From positions 101,035-165,034 of the forward strand of contig JAXMDC010000005.1 of the NCBI GenBank assembly GCA_046349035.1: 64,000 nt of DNA, read 5' to 3'. The position numbers were made by a program, and so were the translations under genes. The notes below the pieces were generated by a model that searched no databases, was not told the DNA's origin, and saw only the letters and a program-made list of their open reading frames with translations. Positions 19,034-27,679 of the stretch are shown piece by piece. The stretch comes from JAXMDC01 sp046349035. GTDB lineage: Bacteria; Pseudomonadota; Alphaproteobacteria; Rhizobiales; Kaistiaceae. Numbering within the stretch: position 1 is the stretch's first letter; each line of letters opens with the position of its first letter.

Positions 19034-19999
19034 CTAGCCGCGGCCGAGAAACGGCTGCACCGCGCCAGTAGTCCCGAAACGGCCGAGGCGCTTGATCTCC
19101 CACTCCAGCCGCACGCCGCTGGTCTCCAGCACCCGCGCCCGCACCGTCTCGCCCAGCAGTTCCAGGTCGTATCCCGAAGCCTCGCCGGTGTTGATCAGGA
19201 AGTTGCAGTGCATCTCCGACACCTTGGCGCCGCCGATAGATAGGCCGCGGCAACCGGCGCGGTCGATCAGTTCCCAAGCCCGCGCGCCGGGCGGATTGGT
19301 GAATGTCGAACCGCCGGTCTTTTCCCGGATCGGCTGCGCCCGCTCGCGATGCTCCTGCACCGCCAGCATCTCTGCCTCGATGGCCTCACGCGACCGGGGC
19401 TCGCCCTGGAAGACCGCCTCGACGAATATGAGATCCAGCGCGGCAGCCGAGTGGCGGTAAGTGAACCCCATCTGCTCCCGCGACAAGACGCAGAGCCGCC
19501 CCGCACGATCGATCGCCCGAGCTTCGACCAGCCGGTCGGCCGTTTCGCCGCCGTTCGCCCCGGCATTCATGCGCAGGGCACCACCGATGCCGCCGGGTAT
19601 GCCGTGGTAGAAGGCAAAGCCGCCGATGCCGCGCTCGAGCGCAAAGGCCGCAAAGCGCTTGTCGGGAAGTGCGGCCCCGACCCTGAGCCGCCCGCCTCCC
19701 TCGTCGGCAACCGCGCCGAACCCCCTAGCGGAGAGGCGGATGACGACTCCCTCAATCCCGCCGTCGCGTACCAGGAGGTTGGAGCCGATACCGACCACCG
19801 TAACCGGCACCGCGGGATCCAGCCGGGAGAGAAATATCGCCAGGTCCTCTTCGTCCGCCGGCTGAAACAAGAGATCGGCCATGCCGCCTGCGCGAAACCA
19901 GGTGACCGGAGCCATCTCCGCATTGGGCGTCAGGCGGCCGCGGATTCCGCCGGTGTCGATGCGGAAGCCGCCAAGGCGGGCGATTGCGACGCCGGTCAT
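19034..19999 (-). CDS. murB: UDP-N-acetylenolpyruvoylglucosamine reductase
   Basis: FAD-dependent reductase that completes UDP-MurNAc synthesis with NADPH. The start at 19999 (MTGVAIARLGG) overlaps the murC stop by 4 bp as ATGA; the open frame further upstream lies inside murC and shows no MurB similarity. The 321 residues include the FAD-binding VTVVGIGSNLLVRDGG, the flavin-proximal GIPGGIGGALRMNAGANGGE, TYRHS, and KTGGSTFTNPPG, which holds the catalytic serine. The C-terminal Glu-containing region ends RLEWEIKRLG. Tight coupling with murC is expected from the overlap. Confidence 0.95.
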   Translation of the reverse strand: MTGVAIARLGGFRIDTGGIRGRLTPNAEMAPVTWFRAGGMADLLFQPADEEDLAIFLSRLDPAVPVTVVGIGSNLLVRDGGIEGVVIRLSARGFGAVADEGGGRLRVGAALPDKRFAAFALERGIGGFAFYHGIPGGIGGALRMNAGANGGETADRLVEARAIDRAGRLCVLSREQMGFTYRHSAAALDLIFVEAVFQGEPRSREAIEAEMLAVQEHRERAQPIREKTGGSTFTNPPGARAWELIDRAGCRGLSIGGAKVSEMHCNFLINTGEASGYDLELLGETVRARVLETSGVRLEWEIKRLGRFGTTGAVQPFLGRG

Positions 20000-21426
20000 C
20001 CGCCCGGCCGCGCCGACGCGCCTCCGCCGAGCGCCGCAAGCTCGCCGGGCAAGGCGTAGGCCCATTGCGTGATCGAGCCGGCCCCGAGAAACACCACGAG
20101 ATCGCCTGGCGCAACCAGTGCGGCAATGGCCGGCGCCAGCACCGATGGTCCTTCGAGCGAACGGGCGTCGCGATGCCCCCGCGTGCGCAGCCCCGCGACC
20201 AACGTGTCGCGATTGATGCCGGATATCTCGCCTTCGCCGGCGGCATACACCGGTGCGACGAAGACGGTATCGGCATTGGCAAACGCGCCGCAAAACCCGT
20301 CGAACAGGTCGCGAAGACGCGTGTAGCGATGCGGCTGCACAATCGCCACAACCCGCCCCCGTGCGGCGCTTCGCGCCGCCTTGAGTACCGCGGCTATTTC
20401 GACCGGATGGTGACCGTAGTCGTCGAAAATCTCGACCCCGTTCCAGCTGCCGGTTCGTGTGAAGCGGCGCTTGACGCCGGCAAAGCCGGCGAGGCCGCGT
20501 CGGATCGCTTCATCGGAAATGCCGAGCTGGTGAGCGACGGCGATCGCGCCGGTCGCGTTCTGCACGTTGTGCTCGCCCGGCATCGGCAGTTCGAGGTTCT
20601 CGATCAGCGTCGATCCGCCGCTAGCGCGGTCGTGGAGAGCGACCGAAAAGCGTGAAACGCGGCCCTCGATTGAAAGACCGACGTAGCGCGCATCGGCTTG
20701 CAGGTTGGCTCCGTAGGTGATGATCCGCCTGTCTTCGATCCTCCCGATCAGCTTCAGCACCTCCGGGTGATCGCTGCACATCACGGCAAAGCCGTAGAAC
20801 GGCACATTGTCGATGAATTGCCGGAAGGCATCGCGGACACGGTCGAAGGTTCCGTAGTGATCGAGGTGCTCGGGGTCGATGTTGGTGACCAACGCAACGT
20901 CCGCTGGCAGCTTGACGAAGGTGCCGTCGGATTCGTCTGCCTCCACCACCATCCAGTCGCCGCTCCCCATCCGCGCATTGGTGCCATAGGCGTTGATGAT
21001 CCCGCCGTTGATCACGGTCGGGTCGAGAGCCCCGGCATCGAGGAGGGCCGCCACCATCGAAGTCGTCGTCGTTTTGCCATGGGTACCGGCAATAGCGATG
21101 GCGGATTTGAGTCGCATCAGTTCGGCAAGCATCTCGGCACGGCGCACCACCGGCAGCAACCGCTCGCGGGCTGTCTGCAGTTCGGGATTGTCGCGCTTGA
21201 CCGCGGATGAGAACACCACGACCCGTGCATCGCCGAGATTGGCGGCGTTGTGGCCGATGGCGACCCTGATCCCACGCTCGCGCAGACGGATGACATTGGC
21301 GTTCTCGGCGGCATCCGACCCCTGCACAACATAGCCAAGCGTTTTTAGCGCTTCGGCGATGCCGCTCATGCCGATTCCGCCGATGCCGACAAAGTGCACC
21401 GGGCCAATGTCACGGGTCATCTTCAT
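19996..21426 (-). CDS. murC: UDP-N-acetylmuramate--L-alanine ligase
   Basis: ATP-dependent cytoplasmic ligase that adds L-Ala to UDP-MurNAc, the first Mur ligase step. The 476 residues start with the UDP-binding loop HFVGIGGIGMSGIAEAL, carry the P-loop GTHGKTTTTSMVAALL, the central VEADESDGTF and NIDPEHLDHYG motifs, and the C-terminal domain with DDYGHHPVEIAAVLKAAR and QPHRYTRL. The start overlaps the murG stop by 4 bp (ATGA), and murB begins in the same way at its end. Confidence 0.96.
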   Translation of the reverse strand: MKMTRDIGPVHFVGIGGIGMSGIAEALKTLGYVVQGSDAAENANVIRLRERGIRVAIGHNAANLGDARVVVFSSAVKRDNPELQTARERLLPVVRRAEMLAELMRLKSAIAIAGTHGKTTTTSMVAALLDAGALDPTVINGGIINAYGTNARMGSGDWMVVEADESDGTFVKLPADVALVTNIDPEHLDHYGTFDRVRDAFRQFIDNVPFYGFAVMCSDHPEVLKLIGRIEDRRIITYGANLQADARYVGLSIEGRVSRFSVALHDRASGGSTLIENLELPMPGEHNVQNATGAIAVAHQLGISDEAIRRGLAGFAGVKRRFTRTGSWNGVEIFDDYGHHPVEIAAVLKAARSAARGRVVAIVQPHRYTRLRDLFDGFCGAFANADTVFVAPVYAAGEGEISGINRDTLVAGLRTRGHRDARSLEGPSVLAPAIAALVAPGDLVVFLGAGSITQWAYALPGELAALGGGASARPGG

Positions 21427-22544
21427 GCCGGGGCGTCCTTCTGCGCCGGCGATCCTCGCCGAGCCGCGACGTCTTCTACCAGATCGGCGAGCCGCTCCAC
21501 TGCGTCCGGCCGGCCTATCCGCAGTGCCGCAGCAGCCGCCGCCGTCAAACGGCCGGGGTCGGTCATCGCCAAGCGAAGCTCGCTCGCCAGACGATCGGCA
21601 TCGATGTCCTTTTCCAAGAACATCCAGCCTCCACCGGCATCGGCCAGGATTCGCGCATTCTCACGCTGATCCTGATCGAGGGCATGCGGCAACGGGACCA
21701 TGATTGCGGGGCGGCCGATGACCGCGAGTTCCGTCACGGTCGAAGCTCCGGCGCGGCAGACAACGAGATGCGCGGCGGCGATCCGCGCCGGGAGATCCTG
21801 GAAAAACGGCTCCGCCTCCAGCGGGACGCTGAGCCGCGCGCAGGCTGCGCGGACCCGTTCGAGGTCCTCGGGCCGGCATTGTTGGGTAAGCGATATCCGG
21901 TTCCGAAAGTCGGCCGGCAGCTTCTCCAACGCCGCCGGGACGACATCGGAAAGGTAGCGGGCACCCTGGCTGCCTCCGAACACCAGGAGTCGCAGGCGCT
22001 CGCCACCTGTCGGGGCCCGATAGGCCGCGCCGGCGAGAGCGCGAACGACCGCCCGCACCGGGTTGCCGGTCAGGCGCACCTTGCCACGGTCGGCGTCTCG
22101 CACATTGATGGCCGCCGTCGTTGCCGCGACTGCGGTCACGCGCGAGGCAAGGAGACGGTTGGCACGCCCGAGCACCGCGTTGGCCTCGTGCACCACGCTC
22201 GGTACCCGCATGAGCGTGGCAGCCATCATCGGCGGCAGGGTCGGGTAGCCGCCGAACCCGACCGCCACGCTCGGTCGAAGCCGCACAATAAGCGCGCCAG
22301 CCGCGATGAGCCCGAAGCCGAGGCGCGCAGCGGCCCGTGCGCGCGCGACCGCTCCCCCGGCGAAAGTCGCCGACGGAATGCGGTGAACCGCCTCTGCCGG
22401 GAAGTCGCGGCCGTAGCTAGCCACGCGTTCGTCGGTTGCGAGGTGAATGCGGTGACCTCTCCCCCGGAGCACCTCGGCAAGCGCGGCTGCCGGGAACAGG
22501 TGGCCGCCGGTGCCGCCGGCTGCCAGGAGTACGAGGCCCGCCAT
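21423..22544 (-). CDS. murG: UDP-GlcNAc:lipid I N-acetylglucosaminyltransferase
   Basis: Peripheral inner-membrane GT28 glycosyltransferase that converts lipid I to lipid II. The 373 residues show the first glycine loop AAGGTGGHLFPAAALAE at the N-terminus, the second Gly-rich region FGGYPTLPPMMAA with HEANAVLGRANR (acceptor binding), FGGSQGAR at the start of the C-terminal domain, and the UDP-GlcNAc site CRAGASTVTELAVIGRPAIMVP followed by DQRENA. It lies 6 bp after ftsW and overlaps murC, within the uninterrupted mur/fts run. Confidence 0.95.
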   Translation of the reverse strand: MAGLVLLAAGGTGGHLFPAAALAEVLRGRGHRIHLATDERVASYGRDFPAEAVHRIPSATFAGGAVARARAAARLGFGLIAAGALIVRLRPSVAVGFGGYPTLPPMMAATLMRVPSVVHEANAVLGRANRLLASRVTAVAATTAAINVRDADRGKVRLTGNPVRAVVRALAGAAYRAPTGGERLRLLVFGGSQGARYLSDVVPAALEKLPADFRNRISLTQQCRPEDLERVRAACARLSVPLEAEPFFQDLPARIAAAHLVVCRAGASTVTELAVIGRPAIMVPLPHALDQDQRENARILADAGGGWMFLEKDIDADRLASELRLAMTDPGRLTAAAAAALRIGRPDAVERLADLVEDVAARRGSPAQKDAPA

Positions 22545-22550
22545 CGCGCG

Positions 22551-23711
22551 TTAGCCGGCCCGCACCGCCGCGCCGCGCACCGCCGCCATGCCGCGGAGCA
22601 GACTCTGTTGTTCCGGCCGCCGCCGCGTCAGCGCCAGGAGGAGCCCCATCTCCAACGCCACCGCCAGCATCGATGACCCGCCATAAGAGATGAACGGCAG
22701 CGTCATGCCCTTGGCCGGCATCAGACTGAGATTGACCGCCATGTTGATCACCGACTGAATGCCGAAGACGATCACCAGGCCGGCGACCGCAAGCCGCGAG
22801 AAGCTATCCGAGAGGCGGAGGGCGTGAAGGAGGCCACGCAGCACGACGAAGGCAAAGAGCAACGTCAAGGCGATACAGAGGACCACGCCGAATTCCTCGG
22901 CGGCGGCGGCAAAGATGAAGTCCGTGTGAGAGTCGGGAAGGATCTTCTTGATGGTTCCCTCGCCCGGCCCGCTCCCAAGCCAGCCGCCCCGCAGAAACGA
23001 CTCGAGGGCGGTATCGACCTGAAACGTGTCGTGCTCCTGCGGGTTGAAGAACCGATCGATGCGCCCGGCGACGTGCGGAACCGTCATGTAGGCCACGGTC
23101 GCGGCGCCAACGCCGCCAAGGCCGATCGCGACGATCCACAGCAGAGGCATGCCGGCAAGAAAGAACAGCGCAGCCCACGCGGTCCCGACCAAAAGAGTCT
23201 GGCCGAAGTCCGGCTGCGCAATTAGCAGGGCGCCCACGACGCCGAACAAAAGGAAGGCGAAGATCTTCCCCGGAATTTGCGCTTGGCGCGTGTTCTCGGA
23301 CATCAGCCAAGCCGCCAGCACGACGAAAGCGGGCTTCATGAACTCCGACGGCTGGATCGAAAGCGGGCCGAAGTTGATCCAGCGGCGCGCTCCCTTGATC
23401 TCCTCCCCGATCATAAGCGTTGCCAGCATCAGCGCCGCCATGACCAAGAAGAGCACAATGGCCAGGCGCCGCGCTTGGCGGGCGTCGAGGAATGACGCCG
23501 CAAAAAGCACCGCGAGGGCCGGGATGAAAAAGAGGACGTGACGCTTGAAGAAGAAGAACGTCTCCAGGCCGAGGCGTTCCGCGACCGGTGGGCTACCGGC
23601 CAAGGACAACACGACGCCGCCGACCATCAGCGTGACCAGAGCCGCCAACAGCGGCTTGTCGACGGTCCACCACCAGTCGGCAACGATGCCGCGATCGGTG
23701 CGACTGACCAT
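22551..23711 (-). CDS. ftsW: lipid II polymerase/division SEDS protein FtsW
   Basis: Polytopic SEDS-family septal peptidoglycan glycosyltransferase. I use the ATG at 23711 (MVSRTDRGIVADWWWTVDK, 386 residues), which shares one base with the murD stop (TGATG). The remaining frame upstream lies inside murD. Around ten hydrophobic segments are visible. Family motifs include RRWINFGPLSIQPSEFMKPAFV, the substrate-loop region QEHDTFQVDTALESFLRGGWLGSGPGEG and the C-terminal GMTLPFISYGGSSMLA. It works with FtsI encoded upstream in the same operon. Confidence 0.95.
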   Translation of the reverse strand: MVSRTDRGIVADWWWTVDKPLLAALVTLMVGGVVLSLAGSPPVAERLGLETFFFFKRHVLFFIPALAVLFAASFLDARQARRLAIVLFLVMAALMLATLMIGEEIKGARRWINFGPLSIQPSEFMKPAFVVLAAWLMSENTRQAQIPGKIFAFLLFGVVGALLIAQPDFGQTLLVGTAWAALFFLAGMPLLWIVAIGLGGVGAATVAYMTVPHVAGRIDRFFNPQEHDTFQVDTALESFLRGGWLGSGPGEGTIKKILPDSHTDFIFAAAAEEFGVVLCIALTLLFAFVVLRGLLHALRLSDSFSRLAVAGLVIVFGIQSVINMAVNLSLMPAKGMTLPFISYGGSSMLAVALEMGLLLALTRRRPEQQSLLRGMAAVRGAAVRAG

Positions 23712-25102
23712 CAGGCTGCCTCCCCGTCTCGCCCGGCGCGATCGAGCTGCCCGACCAGAGCTCGAAAGCAATCGCCGCGTTCCTCGAAATTCTTGAACTG
23801 GTCGTACGACGCGCAGGCCGGCGAAAGCAGCACTACCCGCTCGCCGTTCTTGTCCCGCGCCGCATCCTCGGCGGCAACGGTCAAAGCCGCGTCGAGGGTA
23901 CCCATTTTCTCGTAGGGGACCTTGCCTTCCAGCGTCGCCGCGAATTCTTCCGTGGCCTCGCCGATCAGGTAAGCCCCCGCGACCCGGTCGAAGTAACGAT
24001 CGAGCGTGGCGATTCCGCCGGCCTTCGGCCGGCCGCCGAGGATCCAGTAGATGCGGTCGAAGCTGGCGAGCGCCTTTGCCGCGGCGTCGGCATTGGTCGC
24101 CTTGGAGTCGTTGATGAAGAGCACGGCACCGCGCCGCCCGACTTCCTCCATACGATGCGGCAGCCCGGCAAAAGTCTTCAATCCTGCTGCAATCTCGGCG
24201 TCGCTAAGGCCAACGAAGCGAGCTGCCGCCGCGGCGGCCGCCGCGTTCTGCCAATTATGCTCGCCGCGAAGCGACCCGACCCCCTCCAGCCGGGCAATCT
24301 CCCCGCCGGCCGCCGAATAAAGTCGTCCCGACCTGGCGAAGATGCCGCGTTCGAGCCGATCGCGGCAGGAGATCGGTACGATCCGATTTGGCGGCTGCGG
24401 CAGTCGCTGGAGGATCGTTCGGCAGTTCTCGTCGTCGACGCCTATGACGACTTCCCGCGAGGCGACAACTAGGCGCTCCTTCAGCGCCGCGTACCGCGCA
24501 AAGGTTCCGTGCCGGTCGATGTGGTCCTCCGAGAGATTCAGCAGAACGCCGACCGTGGGATCGAGGCTCGGAGCGAGGTCGATCTGGAACGTCGAACACT
24601 CGATAACGTGGACGCGCCGAGAGGCCGGTGGCGCGAGCGATAAGATTGGCGTGCCAATGTTGCCGCCCAAAGCAGTGTCGCGCCCGGCCGATCCCAGGAG
24701 GTGCGCGATCAGCGCCGTTGTCGTCGACTTACCGTTCGTGCCGGTGATGGCGACAAACGGAGAGTCGGGGGCCAGTCGACGGCGCTCGCGGCAGAACAGC
24801 TCGACGTCGCCGATCACCTCGACCCCCGCCGCTCTCGCCCTCTCGACTGTCCAATGCGGCTTGGGGTGCGTCAGCGGCACCCCCGGCGCGAGAATAAGCG
24901 CCGAAAAGCGCCCCCAATCGGCTTTCGCCAGATCGGCTATCGGCGCGCCCGACGCTCGCGCCTTCTCCATCGCCGCGGCCGACTCGTCGCCGGCCGCCAC
25001 CGTCGCGCCACCGGCGACGAGCGCCTGAGCGGCCGCAACGCCGCTCTTCCCCAAACCGAAGACCGCGACCGTCTTTCCTGCGAAGCTGGTGGCTGCGATC
25101 AT
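23711..25102 (-). CDS. murD: UDP-N-acetylmuramoylalanine--D-glutamate ligase
   Basis: Mur ligase adding D-Glu to UDP-MurNAc-L-Ala. The 463 residues contain an N-terminal Rossmann-like UDP-binding region (VAVFGLGKSGVAAAQAL), the P-loop ITGTNGKSTTTALIAHLL (about 120-137), NLSEDHIDRHGTF, the HNWQNAAAA motif, FINDSKATNADAAAKAL and the C-terminal LSPACASYDQFKNFEERG. It begins 7 bp after mraY and ends on the ftsW start codon. All catalytic motifs are present, so it should be active. Confidence 0.96.
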   Translation of the reverse strand: MIAATSFAGKTVAVFGLGKSGVAAAQALVAGGATVAAGDESAAAMEKARASGAPIADLAKADWGRFSALILAPGVPLTHPKPHWTVERARAAGVEVIGDVELFCRERRRLAPDSPFVAITGTNGKSTTTALIAHLLGSAGRDTALGGNIGTPILSLAPPASRRVHVIECSTFQIDLAPSLDPTVGVLLNLSEDHIDRHGTFARYAALKERLVVASREVVIGVDDENCRTILQRLPQPPNRIVPISCRDRLERGIFARSGRLYSAAGGEIARLEGVGSLRGEHNWQNAAAAAAAARFVGLSDAEIAAGLKTFAGLPHRMEEVGRRGAVLFINDSKATNADAAAKALASFDRIYWILGGRPKAGGIATLDRYFDRVAGAYLIGEATEEFAATLEGKVPYEKMGTLDAALTVAAEDAARDKNGERVVLLSPACASYDQFKNFEERGDCFRALVGQLDRAGRDGEAA

Positions 25103-25109
25103 CCGGGCC

Positions 25110-26192
25110 TCAACGCAGCTTGAGGGTGGAAAGGCCGAGGAGCGCCAGCACTACGGCGATGATCCAGAAACGGATGACGATCTGCGGCTCGGTCCAGCCG
25201 ATCTGTTCGAAGTGGTGGTGGATCGGCGCCATCTTGAACACGCGTTTGCCGGTGAGCTTGAACGAAGCCACTTGGATCATCACCGACACGATCTCGAGGA
25301 CGAAGAGGCCGCCGACGATCGCCAAAACCACCTCGTGTTTGACTGCTACCGCGGTCGACCCGAGGAGACCGCCAAGCGCGAGCGAGCCGGTGTCGCCCAT
25401 GAAGATCGCCGCCGGCGGCGCGTTGAACCAGAGGAACCCGAGGCCGGCGCCGAGCACCGCCCCGCACAGCACTGCCAATTCGCCGGTGCCGGCGACATAG
25501 TTGATTTGCAGATACTCGGCGAACACGCCGTTGCCGGCGAGATAGGCGATCAGGCCGAAGCTCGCGCAGGCGATCATCACCGGCACGATGGCCAGGCCAT
25601 CGAGGCCGTCGGTCATGTTCACGGCATTCCCGGCGCCGACGATCACGAAAGCGCCAAAGATGACGAAGAACCAGCCAAGGTTGATCGCAAGGTCCTTCAG
25701 GAAAGGAAAGGTCACTGCGGTCGCCTGCGGCGACGCGCTCGATCGGACGAGGAAGATAACGGCAACCAGAGCGATCAAGAATTCCAGCAGCAGTCGCAGG
25801 CGCCCGGAGAAGCCATTGTGCGACGCGCGCTTGACCTTGAGGATGTCGTCGTAAAGCCCGATCAGCCCATAGCCGACCGTCACCCCCAGGACCACCCAGA
25901 CATGACGGTTGTTCGGGTTGGCCCATAAGAGCGTGGAGACGATGACTCCTGACAGGATCATCAGCCCCCCCATCGTCGGCGTACCCTTCTTTGCCAGGTG
26001 GCTCTGCGGTCCGTCGCTGCGGATCGGCTGGCCCTTGCCCTGCCGCACGCGCAGCGCGTCGATGATCGATTGCCCGAACAAGAATACGAACAGCAGCGCG
26101 GTAATCGAGGCGGCGCCCGTACGGAAGGTGATGTAGCGGAAAACGTTGAGAATGCTGAATTTGTCGGCGAGGTCGCCGAGAAGATAAAGCAT
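25110..26192 (-). CDS. mraY: phospho-N-acetylmuramoyl-pentapeptide-transferase
   Basis: Integral membrane enzyme that transfers phospho-MurNAc-pentapeptide to undecaprenyl phosphate, forming lipid I. The 360 residues have about ten transmembrane helices. Catalytic motifs include KKGTPTMGGLMIL, YDDILKV (Asp pair region), NAVNMTDGLDGLA, FMGDTGSLALGG and the family marker MAPIHHHFEQIGW near the C-terminus. The start codon shares a base with the murF stop (TGATG), and murD follows after 7 bp. Confidence 0.96.
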   Translation of the reverse strand: MLYLLGDLADKFSILNVFRYITFRTGAASITALLFVFLFGQSIIDALRVRQGKGQPIRSDGPQSHLAKKGTPTMGGLMILSGVIVSTLLWANPNNRHVWVVLGVTVGYGLIGLYDDILKVKRASHNGFSGRLRLLLEFLIALVAVIFLVRSSASPQATAVTFPFLKDLAINLGWFFVIFGAFVIVGAGNAVNMTDGLDGLAIVPVMIACASFGLIAYLAGNGVFAEYLQINYVAGTGELAVLCGAVLGAGLGFLWFNAPPAAIFMGDTGSLALGGLLGSTAVAVKHEVVLAIVGGLFVLEIVSVMIQVASFKLTGKRVFKMAPIHHHFEQIGWTEPQIVIRFWIIAVVLALLGLSTLKLR

Positions 26193-27679
26193 CAGGCTGC
26201 TCCGCGCCGGGCCATCGGATCGGCAGTGCGTTGCGGCAGACTTCGCCCCACAGGAGCCGGGGTGGGGGGCGTCTGGAAGTGAGCCACCAGCCCCTCGACC
26301 AGCAGCCCCATCCGGCTGCCGTTCGATCCTTTCACCATGAGGACATCGCCAGGTCGCAGCGCCGCCGCAACCAGCGGCAACAGCTCGGCGGCCGATTGGG
26401 CGTGTGCCTGGGCCATGCCGGCCGGAAGCGACTGGATTAGCCGAGCCATCAGCGGACCGGCGAGGAACACTGCGTCGATGTTCGCCGCACCGAGCGGTTC
26501 GGCCAACCCGGCATGCAACTCGCTCTCCGTGGCACCGAGCTCCAGCATATCGCCGAGGACAGCGATGCGCCGTCCCCCTCCCTTGGGCTGAGACTGGCCG
26601 AGGAGAGCGATCGCCGCCCGCATCGATGCCGGGTTCGCATTGTAGCTCTCGTCGATAATCTCGATCTCGCCTCCGGGGATGGATATGCGGCGCCGCTCGC
26701 CCCTGCCTTTGACCGGCCGGAGGTCGGAGAGTGCACCGGCAGCGGCGCGGACATCGGCGTCGATCGCCGCCAAGGCAGCCAACGCGGCCAGACTGTTGTC
26801 GACGAGGTGGCGCCCCGGCACGCCGATTTCATAGGTAAGGTCGGTCCCCCCGATGCGGGCTTCCACCATCGACGACTCGGGGCCGAGAAGCACGTCGACC
26901 AACCGTGCGTCGGCCGCCTCGTCCTCGCCGAAGGTCAGGATTCGATCGACGCTGGCCGCCTTCGCCAAACTGATGAGTAAGTCGCGATGCGGATTATCGG
27001 CGTTGATCACGGCCGCGCCGCCCGCCTCGACCCCAGAGAATATCTCCGCCTTCGCCCGGGCAATGGCTTCCACATCGCTGAAATGGGCTAAGTGGACCGC
27101 GGCGACGTTGGTCACGATCGCAACATGCGGACGCACCATCTTCACCAGCGGCGTTATCTCCCCCGCATGGTTCATGCCGATCTCGAAGACGCCAAACTCG
27201 GCGCTCGGAGGCATGCGCGCCAGCGTCAGCGGCACACCCCAATGATTGTTGAACGACGCCGCGGCCCCGTGCGTCGCTCCTTGCCGGGCGAGCATGTGGA
27301 GCAGCATTTCCTTGGTCGTGGTCTTGCCGACGCTGCCGGTCACGGCAAGCACCGCGGCACCGCTCCGCTGCCGAGCAGCCCGCGCCAAGCCGCCGAGCGC
27401 GCTGAGCACGTCCGGGACGACGGTCATCGAGCCGGCAATCCGGCCAAGAGCCGGAAGCTTGGCTTCGGCGACCACCGCAGTGGCGGCGCCAGCTGCCAGA
27501 GCTTGACCGACGTAAGCATGGCCGTCGAACCGCTCCCCTTTGATGGCGAAGAAGGCCTCGCCCGCAGTGATCGTCCGGCTGTCGATGGAGACGCCGGCGA
27601 TTTCACCGGGAGCGGCGTTATACGGCCGGCCGCGCGTGGCGCGGAGTAACTCGTCATAGAGAAAGAGCGGCGCCGTCAT
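26192..27679 (-). CDS. murF: UDP-MurNAc-tripeptide D-alanyl-D-alanine ligase
   Basis: Final cytoplasmic Mur ligase, adding the D-Ala-D-Ala made by Ddl. I use the ATG at 27679 (MTAPLFLYDELLRATRG), which overlaps the murE stop by 4 bp and gives 495 residues; the longer open frame reads into murE. Motifs are the N-terminal IDSRTITAGEAFFAIKGERFDGH, the P-loop VTGSVGKTTTKEMLLHML, FNNHWGVPLTLARM, GMNHAGEI and the C-terminal DESYNANPASMRAAI. The tail ends in an extra Pro/Arg-rich stretch. Confidence 0.95.
   Translation of the reverse strand: MTAPLFLYDELLRATRGRPYNAAPGEIAGVSIDSRTITAGEAFFAIKGERFDGHAYVGQALAAGAATAVVAEAKLPALGRIAGSMTVVPDVLSALGGLARAARQRSGAAVLAVTGSVGKTTTKEMLLHMLARQGATHGAAASFNNHWGVPLTLARMPPSAEFGVFEIGMNHAGEITPLVKMVRPHVAIVTNVAAVHLAHFSDVEAIARAKAEIFSGVEAGGAAVINADNPHRDLLISLAKAASVDRILTFGEDEAADARLVDVLLGPESSMVEARIGGTDLTYEIGVPGRHLVDNSLAALAALAAIDADVRAAAGALSDLRPVKGRGERRRISIPGGEIEIIDESYNANPASMRAAIALLGQSQPKGGGRRIAVLGDMLELGATESELHAGLAEPLGAANIDAVFLAGPLMARLIQSLPAGMAQAHAQSAAELLPLVAAALRPGDVLMVKGSNGSRMGLLVEGLVAHFQTPPTPAPVGRSLPQRTADPMARRGAA

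Noticed and set aside
20000..20293. N-terminal extension of MurB within murC
   Set aside because: The extra 98 residues are the shadow of murC in another frame and are Arg/Gly-rich, unlike any MurB.
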